Assembly: GCA_009701885.1 (NCBI GenBank)
Contig: WLJH01000012.1
Location: 58,798-122,797, forward strand
Length of the DNA stretch: 64,000 nucleotides
Source of the DNA: Actinomycetota bacterium
GTDB taxonomy: Bacteria > Actinomycetota > Actinomycetes > Propionibacteriales > Nocardioidaceae
Direction of reading: 5' to 3'
The stretch's first letter is position 1, and each line of letters opens with the position of its first letter. Below are positions 48,413-57,116 of the stretch, one piece after another. The position numbers were made by a program, and so were the translations under genes. A model generated the notes under the pieces. That model searched no databases, was not told the DNA's origin, and saw nothing but the letters and a program-made list of their open reading frames with translations.

Positions 48413-49072
48413 TCACGCGAGGGAGAGGAAAAGCTTCTCCATCTTCTTCAGGTCCTCCTCGGCCGGGGTGCCGTCGGCCATGCAGTCCTGCAGCCCGGTG
48501 GCCACGATGGCGAAGCCGCTGCGCGCGATCGCCTTGTTGACCGCCGCGAGCTGGGTCAGGACCGACTCGCAGTCCGACCCCTCCTCCATCATCCGGATCA
48601 CGCTGGCCAGGTGCCCGTGGGCACGCTTCATGCGCAGGATGATCGCGCGGATGTCCTGTGTCTTGTTCAGCTCGATCTGGTTGATCATCGCGTGGAAGCG
48701 GTCGTCGTGGGACCGCAGTGCCTGGAGGACCTGCCAGACGACCTTGTACTTCTGGTTGTCCCTCAGGGCTTCCTCGGGTGCTTGGCCGGAGGGCACGACG
48801 ATGGGCAGCACGATGTATCCGAGTTCTTTGCCGGGGGCTCGTCGCATGACCCGGCCCACGGACTGCACGACATCGACTTGGGAGCCGCGTGCGGTCTTCG
48901 TTTTTACCTGCGCGAGGTAGCCGCAGAAGTCGCAGACGACATCAGCGCACTTGAAGTTGGCGGGCAGCACACGCAGTGTCCGACTGGCGGTCTTGCAACC
49001 GGGACAGGTGACGTTCTTGGCGACAACCAGTTCTCCGCGCGACCCAAGGGCCTGCCTAGCGGTCGGGCTCAC
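48413..49072 (-). CDS. Chimeric ORF: DpnI-like nuclease head, SF2-helicase fragment, CsoR-family tail
   Basis: A 219-residue open frame with three unrelated parts. Residues 1-61 resemble the start of a DpnI-like restriction nuclease: zinc pairs CPGC and CDFC, then D-x10-Q-V-K where PD-(D/E)xK enzymes have E-x-K. Residues ~62-137 match the motif VI region of large restriction helicases (VDVVQSVGRVMRRAPGKELG, ALRSHDDRFHAMINQIELN). Residues 139-219 are the CsoR-family repressor without its native first five residues, almost identical to 23980-24240 and also with the His replaced. The GTG start overlaps the ychF stop (GTGA), so it is probably translated. The assignments of parts one and two are from memory. 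It looks like a deletion scar of a defence island. Confidence 0.75.
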   Translation of the reverse strand: MSPTARQALGSRGELVVAKNVTCPGCKTASRTLRVLPANFKCADVVCDFCGYLAQVKTKTARGSQVDVVQSVGRVMRRAPGKELGYIVLPIVVPSGQAPEEALRDNQKYKVVWQVLQALRSHDDRFHAMINQIELNKTQDIRAIILRMKRAHGHLASVIRMMEEGSDCESVLTQLAAVNKAIARSGFAIVATGLQDCMADGTPAEEDLKKMEKLFLSLA

Positions 49073-50160
49073 TTGTTGCCAGAACCTGTTGCAGAGAATC
49101 GGAACTCCACCACGTCGCCGTCGGCCATCACGTAGTCCTTGCCCTCCATGCGGACCTTGCCGGCCTCCTTGGCCTTGGCCATCGAGCCCGCGGCGACCAG
49201 GTCGTCGAAGGAGACGACCTCGGCCTTGATGAAGCCCTTCTCGAAGTCGGTGTGGATCACTCCGGCGGCCTGCGGGGCAGTGGCGCCCTGCTTGATCGTC
49301 CAGGCGCGCGACTCCTTCGGGCCGGCGGTGAGGTAGGTCTGCAGGCCCAGCGTGGCGAAGCCGACCCGGGCCAGCACCTCCAGGCCGGGCTCGGTGACGC
49401 CGGCCTCGGCCAGGAACTCCGCGGCCTCCTCGTCGTCGAGCTCGACCAGCTCGGACTCGAACTTCGCGTCGAGGAAGATCGCCTCGGCCGGCGCGACGAT
49501 CTCGCGCATCCGGGCCTTGAGCTCCTCGTCGGCCAGCTCGTCGGAGTCGCAGTTGAAGACGTAGATGAACGGCTTGGCCGTCAGCAGCGACAGCTCGCGC
49601 AGCAGCGAGCGGTCGATCGAGGTGCTGATGATCGGGGTGCCCGACTCCAGCGCCTCCTTGGCCTCGCGGGCCGCGTCGAGGTTGGCCACGAGGTCCTTGA
49701 CCTTGCGCGACTCCTTCTCCAGGCGGGCGATCGCGCGGTCCACGGTCTCGAGGTCGGCGAAGATCAGCTCGGTCTGGATGGTCGAGATGTCGTTGGCCGG
49801 GTTGACCTCGCCGTCGACGTGGGTGACGTCCTCGTCGCGGAAGACGCGGGTCACCTGGCAGATGGCCGCGGACTCACGGATGTGGGCGAGGAACTTGTTG
49901 CCCAGGCCCTCGCCCTGGGAGGCCCCGCGCACGATGCCGGCGATGTCGACGAACTCGACCGTCGCCGGGAGCTGCCGCTCGGAGCCGAAGATCTCGGCCA
50001 GCACCGGGAGCCGGGGGTCCGGCACGCCGACCACGCCGACGTTGGGCTCGATCGTGGCGAACGGGTAGTTCGCGGCGAGCACGTCGTTCTTGGTCAGGGC
50101 GTTGAAGAGGGTGGACTTGCCGGCGTTGGGCAGTCCGACGATGCCGATGGTGAGGGCCAC
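49069..50160 (-). CDS. ychF: Redox-regulated ATPase/GTPase YchF (OLA1 family)
   Basis: A 363-residue Obg-family P-loop NTPase. G1 is GLPNAGKST, NYPFATIEPNVGVV is the switch I region, G3 DIAGIVRGAS, a coiled helical insertion lies at residues ~130-200, and the C-terminal TGS domain includes IHTDFEKGFIKAEVVSFDDL and VMADGDVVEFRF. Conserved in nearly all bacteria, associated with ribosomes, and prefers ATP. GTG 50160 is chosen because LTIGIVGLPNAGKS follows directly. The stop overlaps the chimeric ORF. Confidence 0.96.
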   Translation of the reverse strand: MALTIGIVGLPNAGKSTLFNALTKNDVLAANYPFATIEPNVGVVGVPDPRLPVLAEIFGSERQLPATVEFVDIAGIVRGASQGEGLGNKFLAHIRESAAICQVTRVFRDEDVTHVDGEVNPANDISTIQTELIFADLETVDRAIARLEKESRKVKDLVANLDAAREAKEALESGTPIISTSIDRSLLRELSLLTAKPFIYVFNCDSDELADEELKARMREIVAPAEAIFLDAKFESELVELDDEEAAEFLAEAGVTEPGLEVLARVGFATLGLQTYLTAGPKESRAWTIKQGATAPQAAGVIHTDFEKGFIKAEVVSFDDLVAAGSMAKAKEAGKVRMEGKDYVMADGDVVEFRFSATGSGNK

Positions 50161-50247
50161 GGGCGGCGAGTCTAGGTCTCGCGCCCGTGGCCCTCCCAAT
50201 CACAGGCCGGCGTACGCCGGCTCGGTCAGCCCCTCAAGAGCAGGGCC

Positions 50248-51075
50248 TCACGCGCCGTACAGCGCCGCCGCGCCCTGGCGGTCGGTCGCGGTCATGCTCA
50301 GGTCGTCCGAGGACCCGTTGCACTGCGGGTAGTGCATGATCGAGGCCGAGTCGTAGGCGGTCAGCGGACGCCAGTTGTTGTCCTCGAAGCAGGTGCCGGA
50401 CTCCGGCCGCGTGTGCTCGTGGCGGAAGCCCAGGGTGTGGCCGAGCTCGTGGGCCATGATGTTGGACGGCGTCCACGAGCCGGAGGTCCAGATCGAGTCG
50501 TCGACCAGCACGTTGCGCGAGCGCTTGGGGGTGCTGGGGAAGAAGGCGCGGGCGATGTACTGCGAGGTGCGCACCGGCTCGACCGAGAAGAGCACGGTGT
50601 TGTTGCGCGTCGAGCAGCTGGAGTCCTGGCTGGGCACGTGGACGAAGTCGATCGCCGAGGACGCGGCCTCCCACTGCGCGGCGCCGTCGGCCATCGCCTG
50701 CACGGTGCGGGTGTAGTCGGTGCCGAACTTCGTGGACACGCAGTAGGTGAGGTTGCCGACCTGCGCCTGGCTCCACGTGTCGTCGCGGCCGCTGACGGTG
50801 TTGACCACGAGGCCGTCGTCCATTTTCCGGCCGGTGTGCTTGTGCCCGACCATGTCGTCGTAGAACTGGCGCAGCTTCCCGTCGCTCGTCACCGGCTCGT
50901 CGCCGTTGACGATGTACTGGCGGTCGGTGTCGACGAAGGTCTCGGCCTTGAACTGCTGGTAGGTGGGGGCGCTGTCCTCGGTGGCGGCAGTCGCGGTCGT
51001 GGAGCCGAGCATCGAGGCGGCGGCGGCCAGGGCGGCGGTGGCCGCGACCAGGGCGCCGGTGGTGCGGTGCTTCAT
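50248..51075 (-). CDS. Secreted zinc metalloprotease of the metzincin type
   Basis: A 275-residue exported protease. ATG 51075 has GGAGGG 9 nt upstream and gives the signal HRTTGALVAATAALAAAASM, cut near ATA. The zinc motif HELGHTLGFRHEH fits HExxHxxGxxH, and SIMHYPQC supplies the Met-turn. Four cysteines probably form disulfides. A pro-region with one unpaired Cys (NLTYCVSTKFG) could mask the zinc. Relatives are M10/M12/M57-type extracellular proteases of actinobacteria. Confidence 0.87.
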   Translation of the reverse strand: MKHRTTGALVAATAALAAAASMLGSTTATAATEDSAPTYQQFKAETFVDTDRQYIVNGDEPVTSDGKLRQFYDDMVGHKHTGRKMDDGLVVNTVSGRDDTWSQAQVGNLTYCVSTKFGTDYTRTVQAMADGAAQWEAASSAIDFVHVPSQDSSCSTRNNTVLFSVEPVRTSQYIARAFFPSTPKRSRNVLVDDSIWTSGSWTPSNIMAHELGHTLGFRHEHTRPESGTCFEDNNWRPLTAYDSASIMHYPQCNGSSDDLSMTATDRQGAAALYGA

Positions 51076-51182
51076 GTGGGTGATCCCTCCAGGGTCGGTG
51101 TGCCGTGAAGTCCAACCCGCTGCCGCACCGGTCCGGAAGGGTCGCGTCGGCTCACCTTTCTGCAATGCAGGAAGATGAGCCG

Positions 51183-51965
51183 GTGCGCCTGGCCACCTGG
51201 AACGTCAACTCCCTCCGCACCCGCATCGACCGCGTAGAGGCCTTCCTCGACCGGCACGAGGTCGACGTCCTGGCCCTGCAGGAGACCAAGGCCCGCGAGG
51301 ACCAGCTGCCGCTGATGGGCCTGCAGTCGCGCGGGTACGACGTCGCGGCCGTCGGGCACGACCAGTGGAACGGCGTGGCGATCGTGAGCCGGGTCGGCCT
51401 CGAGGACGTCACCGTTGGCTTCCCCGGGATGCCGGGGTACGGCGAGCCGCTGGCCGCGGAGGCCCGGGCGCTCGGGGCGGTCTGCGGCGGCGTACGGGTG
51501 TGGAGCCTGTACGTCCCCAACGGCCGCAAGCCGGCCGACCCGCACTACGTCTACAAGCTCGACTGGCTGGCGCGGCTGCGCGAGGCCGCCGGCGACTGGC
51601 TGGGCACCCCGACCGCGATGGTCGGCGACTGGAACATCTGCCCGACCGACGACGACGTCTTCGACGTCAGCCAGTTCCGGAACAGCACCCACGTCACGCC
51701 GCCCGAGCGTGCGGCGTTCCAGCGCTTCCTCGACGACGGGTGGGCGGAGGTCACCCGCGAGCACGCCCCGGGTTACACCTACTGGGACTACTACCGCCAG
51801 CGCTTCGAGCGCGACCGCGGCCTCAAGATCGACTTCGTGCTGGGCTCGCCCGACCTGGCCGCGCGGGTCACCGGCGCCTTCGTCGACCGCGACGAGCGCG
51901 ACCCGGCCCAGGGCACGGGCAACCCCTCGGACCACGCGCCGGTGGTCGTCGACCTGGCCGACTGA
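51183..51965 (+). CDS. xthA: Exodeoxyribonuclease III / AP endonuclease
   Basis: A 260-residue Mg-dependent DNA-repair nuclease. It opens RLATWNVNSLRTRIDRV, has the catalytic Glu in LALQETK, SLYVPNGRK, the catalytic Asp-Asn in GDWNICPTDDDV, KIDFVLGS and the Asp-His pair in NPSDHAPVVVDL. GTG 51183 has AGGAAG at good spacing and starts as XthA proteins do; an upstream ATG at 51165 is an alternative. It is divergent from the protease gene. Confidence 0.93.
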   Translation: MRLATWNVNSLRTRIDRVEAFLDRHEVDVLALQETKAREDQLPLMGLQSRGYDVAAVGHDQWNGVAIVSRVGLEDVTVGFPGMPGYGEPLAAEARALGAVCGGVRVWSLYVPNGRKPADPHYVYKLDWLARLREAAGDWLGTPTAMVGDWNICPTDDDVFDVSQFRNSTHVTPPERAAFQRFLDDGWAEVTREHAPGYTYWDYYRQRFERDRGLKIDFVLGSPDLAARVTGAFVDRDERDPAQGTGNPSDHAPVVVDLAD

Positions 51966-52050
51966 CCCGACTGCGACTCCTCGCGGTCGTCGCGACACGC
52001 ACGGGAGCCGCTCGGGCGCCGTTGTCGGTGGCCGCCGCCACCATGGCGCC

Positions 52051-53091
52051 ATGAGCCTCTCCACCACCCTCGCGCTCCTCCTGGTGCTGCTCGTCGGGAT
52101 CGGCCTCGGCCTCGCGCTGGGGCTGGCCCTCGGCGTGCTGCGGCGCCCGGCCTCCGCGGTGGACCCGGAGGTGCACGACGTTCTGGAGGGCCTGGACCGC
52201 CTTCACGACCACCTGCTCGACCTCGAGCACGCACGGTCCTCGTGGCAGGGCCAGCTGCACCAGCAGGTCGACGACGTACGCCGCAGCGCCGAGGGCCTGC
52301 GCCGCGAGACCCACCAGCTCACGACCGCCCTGCGCCGCCCGCAGGTGCGCGGGCGCTGGGGCGAGCTGCACCTGCGGCGCACCGTCGAGCTCGCCGGGCT
52401 GGTGGACCGGTGCGACTTCTCCGAGCAGGTCCGGCTCGAGCAGGGGGCGCTGCGCCCCGACCTCGTCGTGCACCTCGCCGGCGGGCGCGACGTGGTCGTG
52501 GACGCCAAGGTCCCGCTGGACGCCTACCTCGACGCCACCGCGGCCGGCGACGACGCCGAGCGCGACCACCACCTGCAGCGGCACGCACGCCAGGTCCGCA
52601 CCCACGTCGACCAGCTCGGGTCGAAGGCCTACTGGCGGGCCCTGGACGCCACGCCGGAGTTCGTCGTGCTCTTCGTGCCCGCCGAGTCCTTCCTCTCGGC
52701 CGCGCTCGACGCCGACCCCGGTCTGCTCGAGCACGCCGCGTCCCGGCAGGTCGTGCTCGCCTCCCCCACGACGCTCATCGCTTTGCTCCGCACCGTGGCC
52801 CACGGTTGGCAGCACGAGGCGCTCGCCGCCCAGGCGCAGGAGATCCACCGACTCGGCCGCGAGCTCCACGGCCGGCTGCAGACCCTCGACGGCCACCTGG
52901 ACCGGGTCGGGCGCAGCCTCAACGCCGCCGTCGGCTCCTACAACGCCGCCATGGGCTCGCTGGACTCCCGGGTGCTGGTCTCGGCGCGACGCTTCAGCGA
53001 GCTCGCCGTCACCGACGAGGAGCTGCCGGCCCCGAGGCCGGTGGACCTGCGGGCGGTCGAGCGGCGGGGTGGGGAGGAGCAGGCGGTCTGA
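52051..53091 (+). CDS. rmuC: RmuC-family DNA recombination protein
   Basis: A 346-residue protein with an N-terminal membrane helix (LALLLVLLVGIGLGLALGLA), a coiled region (LLDLEHARSSWQGQLHQQVD) and the RmuC nuclease-like core: RGRWGELHLRRTVELAGL, DLVVHLAGGRDVVVDAKVPLDAYL and FVVLFVPAESFLSAAL. RmuC limits recombination at inverted repeats in E. coli, which is notable in a repeat-rich genome. It is 85 bp downstream of xthA. Confidence 0.9.
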   Translation: MSLSTTLALLLVLLVGIGLGLALGLALGVLRRPASAVDPEVHDVLEGLDRLHDHLLDLEHARSSWQGQLHQQVDDVRRSAEGLRRETHQLTTALRRPQVRGRWGELHLRRTVELAGLVDRCDFSEQVRLEQGALRPDLVVHLAGGRDVVVDAKVPLDAYLDATAAGDDAERDHHLQRHARQVRTHVDQLGSKAYWRALDATPEFVVLFVPAESFLSAALDADPGLLEHAASRQVVLASPTTLIALLRTVAHGWQHEALAAQAQEIHRLGRELHGRLQTLDGHLDRVGRSLNAAVGSYNAAMGSLDSRVLVSARRFSELAVTDEELPAPRPVDLRAVERRGGEEQAV

Positions 53092-53097
53092 GGAGCA

Positions 53098-53190
53098 GAC
53101 CCGCGGTGGTCACCGTCGCCGGGTCTTGGGGCGACCCGCGGTGGTCGCCGTCGCCGGGTCTTGGGGCGACTCGCGGTCGCTGCCGTCGCC
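53098..53190 (+). repeat. 35-bp tandem repeat, about 2.7 copies
   Basis: Units at 53098-53132 and 53133-53167 differ at only a base or so (GACCCGCGGTGGTCACCGTC then GCCGGGTCTTGGGGC), and a shortened, diverged third unit starts at 53168. It begins 6 bp after the rmuC stop and abuts a copy of the dispersed repeat. Confidence 0.88.
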
Positions 53191-53203
53191 CGGCACCTCA
53201 CCG

Positions 53204-53258
53204 GGTCTCGACACGCGGGTCACGGCTTCGCAGGCTCAGCCGTGCCGCTCGCTCGACC
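53204..53258 (-). repeat. Dispersed-repeat variant with internal hairpin
   Basis: Starts GGTCTCGACACGCGGG and ends CGCTCGACC (inverted orientation). The interior contains CACGGC (53221-53226) pairing with GCCGTG (53239-53244). It completes the 210-bp convergent spacer between rmuC and the YciO-like gene. Confidence 0.72.
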
Positions 53259-53300
53259 TTCGTTCGCGACGCCGTCCGCTCGTTTCTCGTGGACGGCTGC

Positions 53301-53924
53301 TCACTCAAACCGGGAGGGGTCCCCCGCACCGTGGCGCAGCACCTCGGGGGCCCCCTCGGACCAGTCCACGACGGTCGTCGGCTCGGCCGGGACCTCGCCG
53401 GCCTCGATGACGATGTCGACCTGGTGGTCGAGGTCCTCCTTGACCTCCCAGCCCATGGTGCGCGGCTCGGTCTCGCCGGGCAGGATCAACGAGCTCGACA
53501 GCAGCGGCTCCCCGAGCTCGGCCAGGATCGCGGCCACGACCGGGTGGTCGGGGATGCGCACGCCCACGGTCTTCTTCTTGGGGTGCAGCAGCCGCCGCGG
53601 GACCTCGGGGGTGCCGGGGAGGATGAAGGTGTAGGGCCCCGGGGTGCACGAGCGGATGGCCCGGAACGCCGCGTTGTCGACGTGCACCAGCTGGCCGAGC
53701 TGGCCGAAGTCGGCGCACACCAGGGTGAAGTGGTGCCGGTCGTCGAGGCCGCGGATCCGCAGGATCCGGTCGCGGCCCTCGCGGTTGCCCACCCGGCAGC
53801 CCAGCGCGTAGCCGGAGTCCGTGGGGTAGGCGATCAGGGCGTCGTCGTCGCGCAGCGCGGCGACCACCTGCCCCACGAGACGGGGCTGGGGGTCGACGGG
53901 ATGGAGATCCAGGTAACGCGCCAC
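53301..53924 (-). CDS. YciO-like member of the Sua5/YciO/YrdC family
   Basis: A 207-residue single-domain protein. LIAYPTDSGYALGC and LRIRGLDDRHHFTLVCADFGQL are the substrate-binding motifs of the family; HPKKKTVGVRIPDHPVV and LLSSSLI follow. The KKKTVGVRIP pattern and the late PGETEPRTMGWEV segment point to the YciO branch rather than TsaC, so threonylcarbamoyl-adenylate synthesis should not be assumed. A second YrdC protein elsewhere in the genome would be expected. Confidence 0.85.
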   Translation of the reverse strand: MARYLDLHPVDPQPRLVGQVVAALRDDDALIAYPTDSGYALGCRVGNREGRDRILRIRGLDDRHHFTLVCADFGQLGQLVHVDNAAFRAIRSCTPGPYTFILPGTPEVPRRLLHPKKKTVGVRIPDHPVVAAILAELGEPLLSSSLILPGETEPRTMGWEVKEDLDHQVDIVIEAGEVPAEPTTVVDWSEGAPEVLRHGAGDPSRFE

Positions 53925-53979
53925 AAGGGTGTGATCCTATGCCCGCACCGGGTACTTCTCTCACCCGAGGACGTCGAGC

Positions 53980-56013
53980 ATGGGGCCGACGCCAGCACTG
54001 GGGGGTGCAGCAGTGGAGCAGGGTGCTGTGACGCGGCCGGAGGATCGCCGGTCCGCACGCAGGGGCTCGGCCGGAGGCGCTCGCCCACGACGCAGCCGAC
54101 CCGTCGCGGCCCTCGTCGCCGTGGCGGCGGCCCTGGTCGTCGGGGTCGGGCTGGCGCCCGGACCGGCAGGCTTCCCGGGCGGGCCGTCGACGGCGTACGC
54201 CGCCGAGGCGCGGCTGCCCGGAGAGCTCTCGACCACGCAGGTCGAGCGCCGGACGGTGCTGGTGCCGGTGCCCGACGGCGTGGTGCTGCGGCGACTCGTC
54301 GGCACGGTCGGTGTCGCGGCCGTCGAGCCGGGGGTCCCCACGCCCACCGGAGCCGGACGGCTCCAGGTGCTGGTCGGCGACCGGGTCGCCGCCACCCTCC
54401 CCGCCCAGCCGCGCCAGGTGCTCCGCACCGTCGTGCGCCGCTCGGACCTCGATCGCGCCGGCCGGCTGCCCGTGACCCTGCAGTGGGCCGGCGGGTGCGC
54501 CCCGCCCGGCGTGGCCGCCACCCTCACCGACCTCCGACTGCTCCACGGCGGTGCGGAGCGGCCCCCCAGCACCGAGCGCGACTTCCTCGGCTACGCCGTC
54601 AGCCGCGTCGACGTCGTGGTGCCGGGCTCGGCCCGCGACGACCTGCTCGAGGCCGGGCTGCAGGTGGTCGCGCTGCTCAGCAGGAGGTACGGCGAGGACG
54701 TGCCGGTCGCGATGGCGACCGCCGACGCCGTGCTGCCCCGCGTCGGTGCGGGTCAGCGGGTGGTGCGGCTCGAGCCCGGCGGGAGCCTGAGCCGCGGGAT
54801 CGAGCAGCGCTTCGGGCTGTGGACCCTCGCGCTGCGCGGACCCGGCCCCGAGCTGGTCGAGGTCGTGCGCGCCGCGGTGCGCGAGCCCGGTGCGGCCCGC
54901 GGCCCGGGCGGGGGCGCAGGCGGCGGGTCGCGGACCCTGGACGAGCTGGGCGCTCCCGCGGCCACCCTCGCCGGCTGGGGCACCACCGTGCTGGAGGTGC
55001 CGCTCCCGCGCGACCTCCTCGACGGCCCGGGCGCCGACCTCGACGTGCGGCTGGTGGGGTCCCGCACCGCGGTCGCGGGCGGCGCGACCGCACGGGTGGA
55101 CGTGCGGGTCGACGGCACCCTGCTGGCGTCCCGCGACCTCGCCGCCGACGGGGACAGCACTCTCGACCTCCCTGTCAGGGTCCCGGCCGACCGGGTCGGC
55201 CCCGGCAGCACGCTCGAGATCTCCCTCACCGCGGCGCCGGCGGGCGGCTGCGCCGAGGCGGCCTCGACGCTCCCGGTCTCCGTGGAGCTCGACGGTGCGC
55301 GCAGCACCGTCACCCCGGTCGCCCCGGACGAGCCGGACGCCACCCCGCGCGCCGGGCTCGACCGGTTCCCCGCAGCCCTCAACGGGAGGCTGCCCGTCGC
55401 GGTGGCGACCGACGGCCGCTCGCGTGTCACGGAGACGCTGCGGGCCGCCCGGCTCGTCGCCGCGCTCCAGCGCCTCGCCGGCCTGCCGCTCGCGGTCGAG
55501 CTGGTGGACGCCGACGACCTGCTCGCCGACGACCGGCCCGGCCTCCTCGTCGGCGCCGACGGCCAGGACACCCTGGCCGTGCAGGCACCGGTGGCACTCG
55601 AGGCCGGCGGCGGGCTGGACGCGCTGCCCCTGGACGAGCCGTTCGCCGCGCTCCAGGCCGTGCGGCACCGCGACCGCGACCTGCTGCTGCTCGGGGCCTG
55701 GGCGCCCCGGGAGGCCCAGGCCGACGCCGGACCGCTCGTCGACCGGCTGCTCGACCAGGTCAACGACCGCGGCGCGGCCGCCTGGACCGGTGGCGCGCTC
55801 GTCCTGCCCGGCTCCGGCGAGCCGATCACCACGGACCCGGCCCCGCCCTCGGACCCGACGAGCGAGCCCGAGCGGGAGAACGCCTACGCGCCCTACCTGG
55901 TCGCCGCCGCGGTGGTCCTCGGGCTGCTGCTGGTCACGCAGGTCGTCGCCATGGTGCGCCGCGAGCGCCGCCGGCGTGCCTCGGCGGAGCCCAGCACGGG
56001 CAAGGCCGGCTGA
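53980..56013 (+). CDS. Large exported protein with C-terminal anchor, possibly BcsB-like
   Basis: A 677-residue protein. Residues ~40-75 contain a signal segment (PVAALVAVAAALVVGVGLA), the bulk is extracytoplasmic and rich in beta strands, and one transmembrane helix lies near the end (YLVAAAVVLGLLLVTQVVAM) followed by a basic tail. The layout (two beta-rich modules, FPAALNGRLPVAVATDG, RAARLVAALQRLAGLPLAV) recalls BcsB, the periplasmic partner of cellulose synthases, but I cannot confirm this and no synthase gene is nearby. GTG 54013 is an alternative start. Confidence 0.5.
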   Translation: MGPTPALGGAAVEQGAVTRPEDRRSARRGSAGGARPRRSRPVAALVAVAAALVVGVGLAPGPAGFPGGPSTAYAAEARLPGELSTTQVERRTVLVPVPDGVVLRRLVGTVGVAAVEPGVPTPTGAGRLQVLVGDRVAATLPAQPRQVLRTVVRRSDLDRAGRLPVTLQWAGGCAPPGVAATLTDLRLLHGGAERPPSTERDFLGYAVSRVDVVVPGSARDDLLEAGLQVVALLSRRYGEDVPVAMATADAVLPRVGAGQRVVRLEPGGSLSRGIEQRFGLWTLALRGPGPELVEVVRAAVREPGAARGPGGGAGGGSRTLDELGAPAATLAGWGTTVLEVPLPRDLLDGPGADLDVRLVGSRTAVAGGATARVDVRVDGTLLASRDLAADGDSTLDLPVRVPADRVGPGSTLEISLTAAPAGGCAEAASTLPVSVELDGARSTVTPVAPDEPDATPRAGLDRFPAALNGRLPVAVATDGRSRVTETLRAARLVAALQRLAGLPLAVELVDADDLLADDRPGLLVGADGQDTLAVQAPVALEAGGGLDALPLDEPFAALQAVRHRDRDLLLLGAWAPREAQADAGPLVDRLLDQVNDRGAAAWTGGALVLPGSGEPITTDPAPPSDPTSEPERENAYAPYLVAAAVVLGLLLVTQVVAMVRRERRRRASAEPSTGKAG

Positions 56014-56063
56014 CCCGGCGCGACCGCCCGGCGGCGTACGTCGGAGCGGGGCGGCCTCGGGTC

Positions 56064-57071
56064 TCAGCCCTGGGCGGCGGCCGCGGCCTTGAGGTCGCGG
56101 CGCAGCTCCTTGGGCAGGGCGAAGATCAGCGACTCCTCGGCGGTCTGCACGGCCTTGGCGTCGGGGTAGCCGCGCTCGGCGAGGAACTCCAGCACGCCGT
56201 CGACCAGCGCCTCGGGCACGCTCGCGCCGGAGGTCACCGACACGGTGCGCACTCCGTCGAGCCAGGCCTCGTCGATCTCGCTGGCGTCGTCGACGCGGTA
56301 GGAGGCCTTGGCCCCGGCCTCGAGGGCGACCTCGACCAGCCGCACGGAGTTGGAGGAGTTGCCGGAGCCCACGACGATCACGAGGTCGGCGTCCTTGGCG
56401 ATCTCCTTGACCGCGAGCTGGCGGTTCTGGGTGGCGTAGCAGATGTCGTCGCTGGGCGGGTCGAGCAGCAGCGGGAACTTCTCGCGGATCGCAGCGACCG
56501 TCTCCAGGGTCTCGTCGACCGAGAGCGTGGTCTGCGACAGCCAGGCGACCTTGGCGGGGTCGCGGACCTCGATCTTGTCGACGTCCCAGGGGCCCTCGAC
56601 CAGCTGGATGTGCTCGGGCGCCTCGCCCGCGGTGCCCTCGACCTCCTCGTGCCCGGCGTGGCCGATCAGGAGGATGTCGTAGTCGTCGGAGGCGAAGCGG
56701 CGGGCCTCGTGGTGGACCTTGGTGACCAGCGGGCAGGTGGCGTCGATGGTCTTGAGCTGCCGCTCGGCGGCCTGGTCGTGCACCGCGGGGCTGACGCCGT
56801 GGGCGGAGAACACGACGGTCTGGCCCTCCGGCACCTCGTCGAGCTCCTCGACGAAGATCGCGCCGCGGGCCTCCAGGTCGGACACGACGTGCTTGTTGTG
56901 CACGATCTGCTTGCGCACGTAGACCGGCGCGCCGTAGAGGTCGAGCGCCTTCTCGACGGTGACGACGGCCCGGTCGACACCGGCGCAGTAGCCCCGGGGC
57001 GCCGCGAGCAGCACCGCCTTGTCGGCCTCGTCGGGGGTCAGCACCGGCGGCATGCCCATGTCGGTCGTCAT
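56064..57071 (-). CDS. ispH: 4-Hydroxy-3-methylbut-2-enyl diphosphate reductase
   Basis: A 335-residue [4Fe-4S] enzyme, the last step of the MEP isoprenoid pathway, yielding IPP and DMAPP. Cluster cysteines lie in [13 protein letters not shown] (Cys29), [11 protein letters not shown] and [14 protein letters not shown] and the TxxH and SxN motifs (GSGNSSNS) are also present. ATG 57071 is favoured; an upstream in-frame Met adds only a few residues. Divergent from xseA with a 45-bp gap. Confidence 0.95.
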   Translation of the reverse strand: MTTDMGMPPVLTPDEADKAVLLAAPRGYCAGVDRAVVTVEKALDLYGAPVYVRKQIVHNKHVVSDLEARGAIFVEELDEVPEGQTVVFSAHGVSPAVHDQAAERQLKTIDATCPLVTKVHHEARRFASDDYDILLIGHAGHEEVEGTAGEAPEHIQLVEGPWDVDKIEVRDPAKVAWLSQTTLSVDETLETVAAIREKFPLLLDPPSDDICYATQNRQLAVKEIAKDADLVIVVGSGNSSNSVRLVEVALEAGAKASYRVDDASEIDEAWLDGVRTVSVTSGASVPEALVDGVLEFLAERGYPDAKAVQTAEESLIFALPKELRRDLKAAAAAQG

Positions 57072-57116
57072 GCCTGCCATCGTACGGGCGTCGGCACCAC
57101 CCTCTAACCTCGCCGC

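Noticed and set aside
48413..49072. Sequencing frameshift as the origin of the chimeric ORF
   Set aside because: All three parts are in one frame with native-looking codons, so a simple indel would not produce it; a large deletion or misassembly remains possible.
53301..53924. Assignment as TsaC/Sua5 threonylcarbamoyl-AMP synthase
   Set aside because: KKKTVGVRIP and the overall layout fit the YciO branch, whose role is different or unknown.
52242..57107. A 1621-codon rightward open frame
   Set aside because: It runs antisense or out of frame through rmuC, the YciO-like gene, the BcsB-like gene and ispH and has the Arg/Pro/Ala composition of a high-GC shadow frame.
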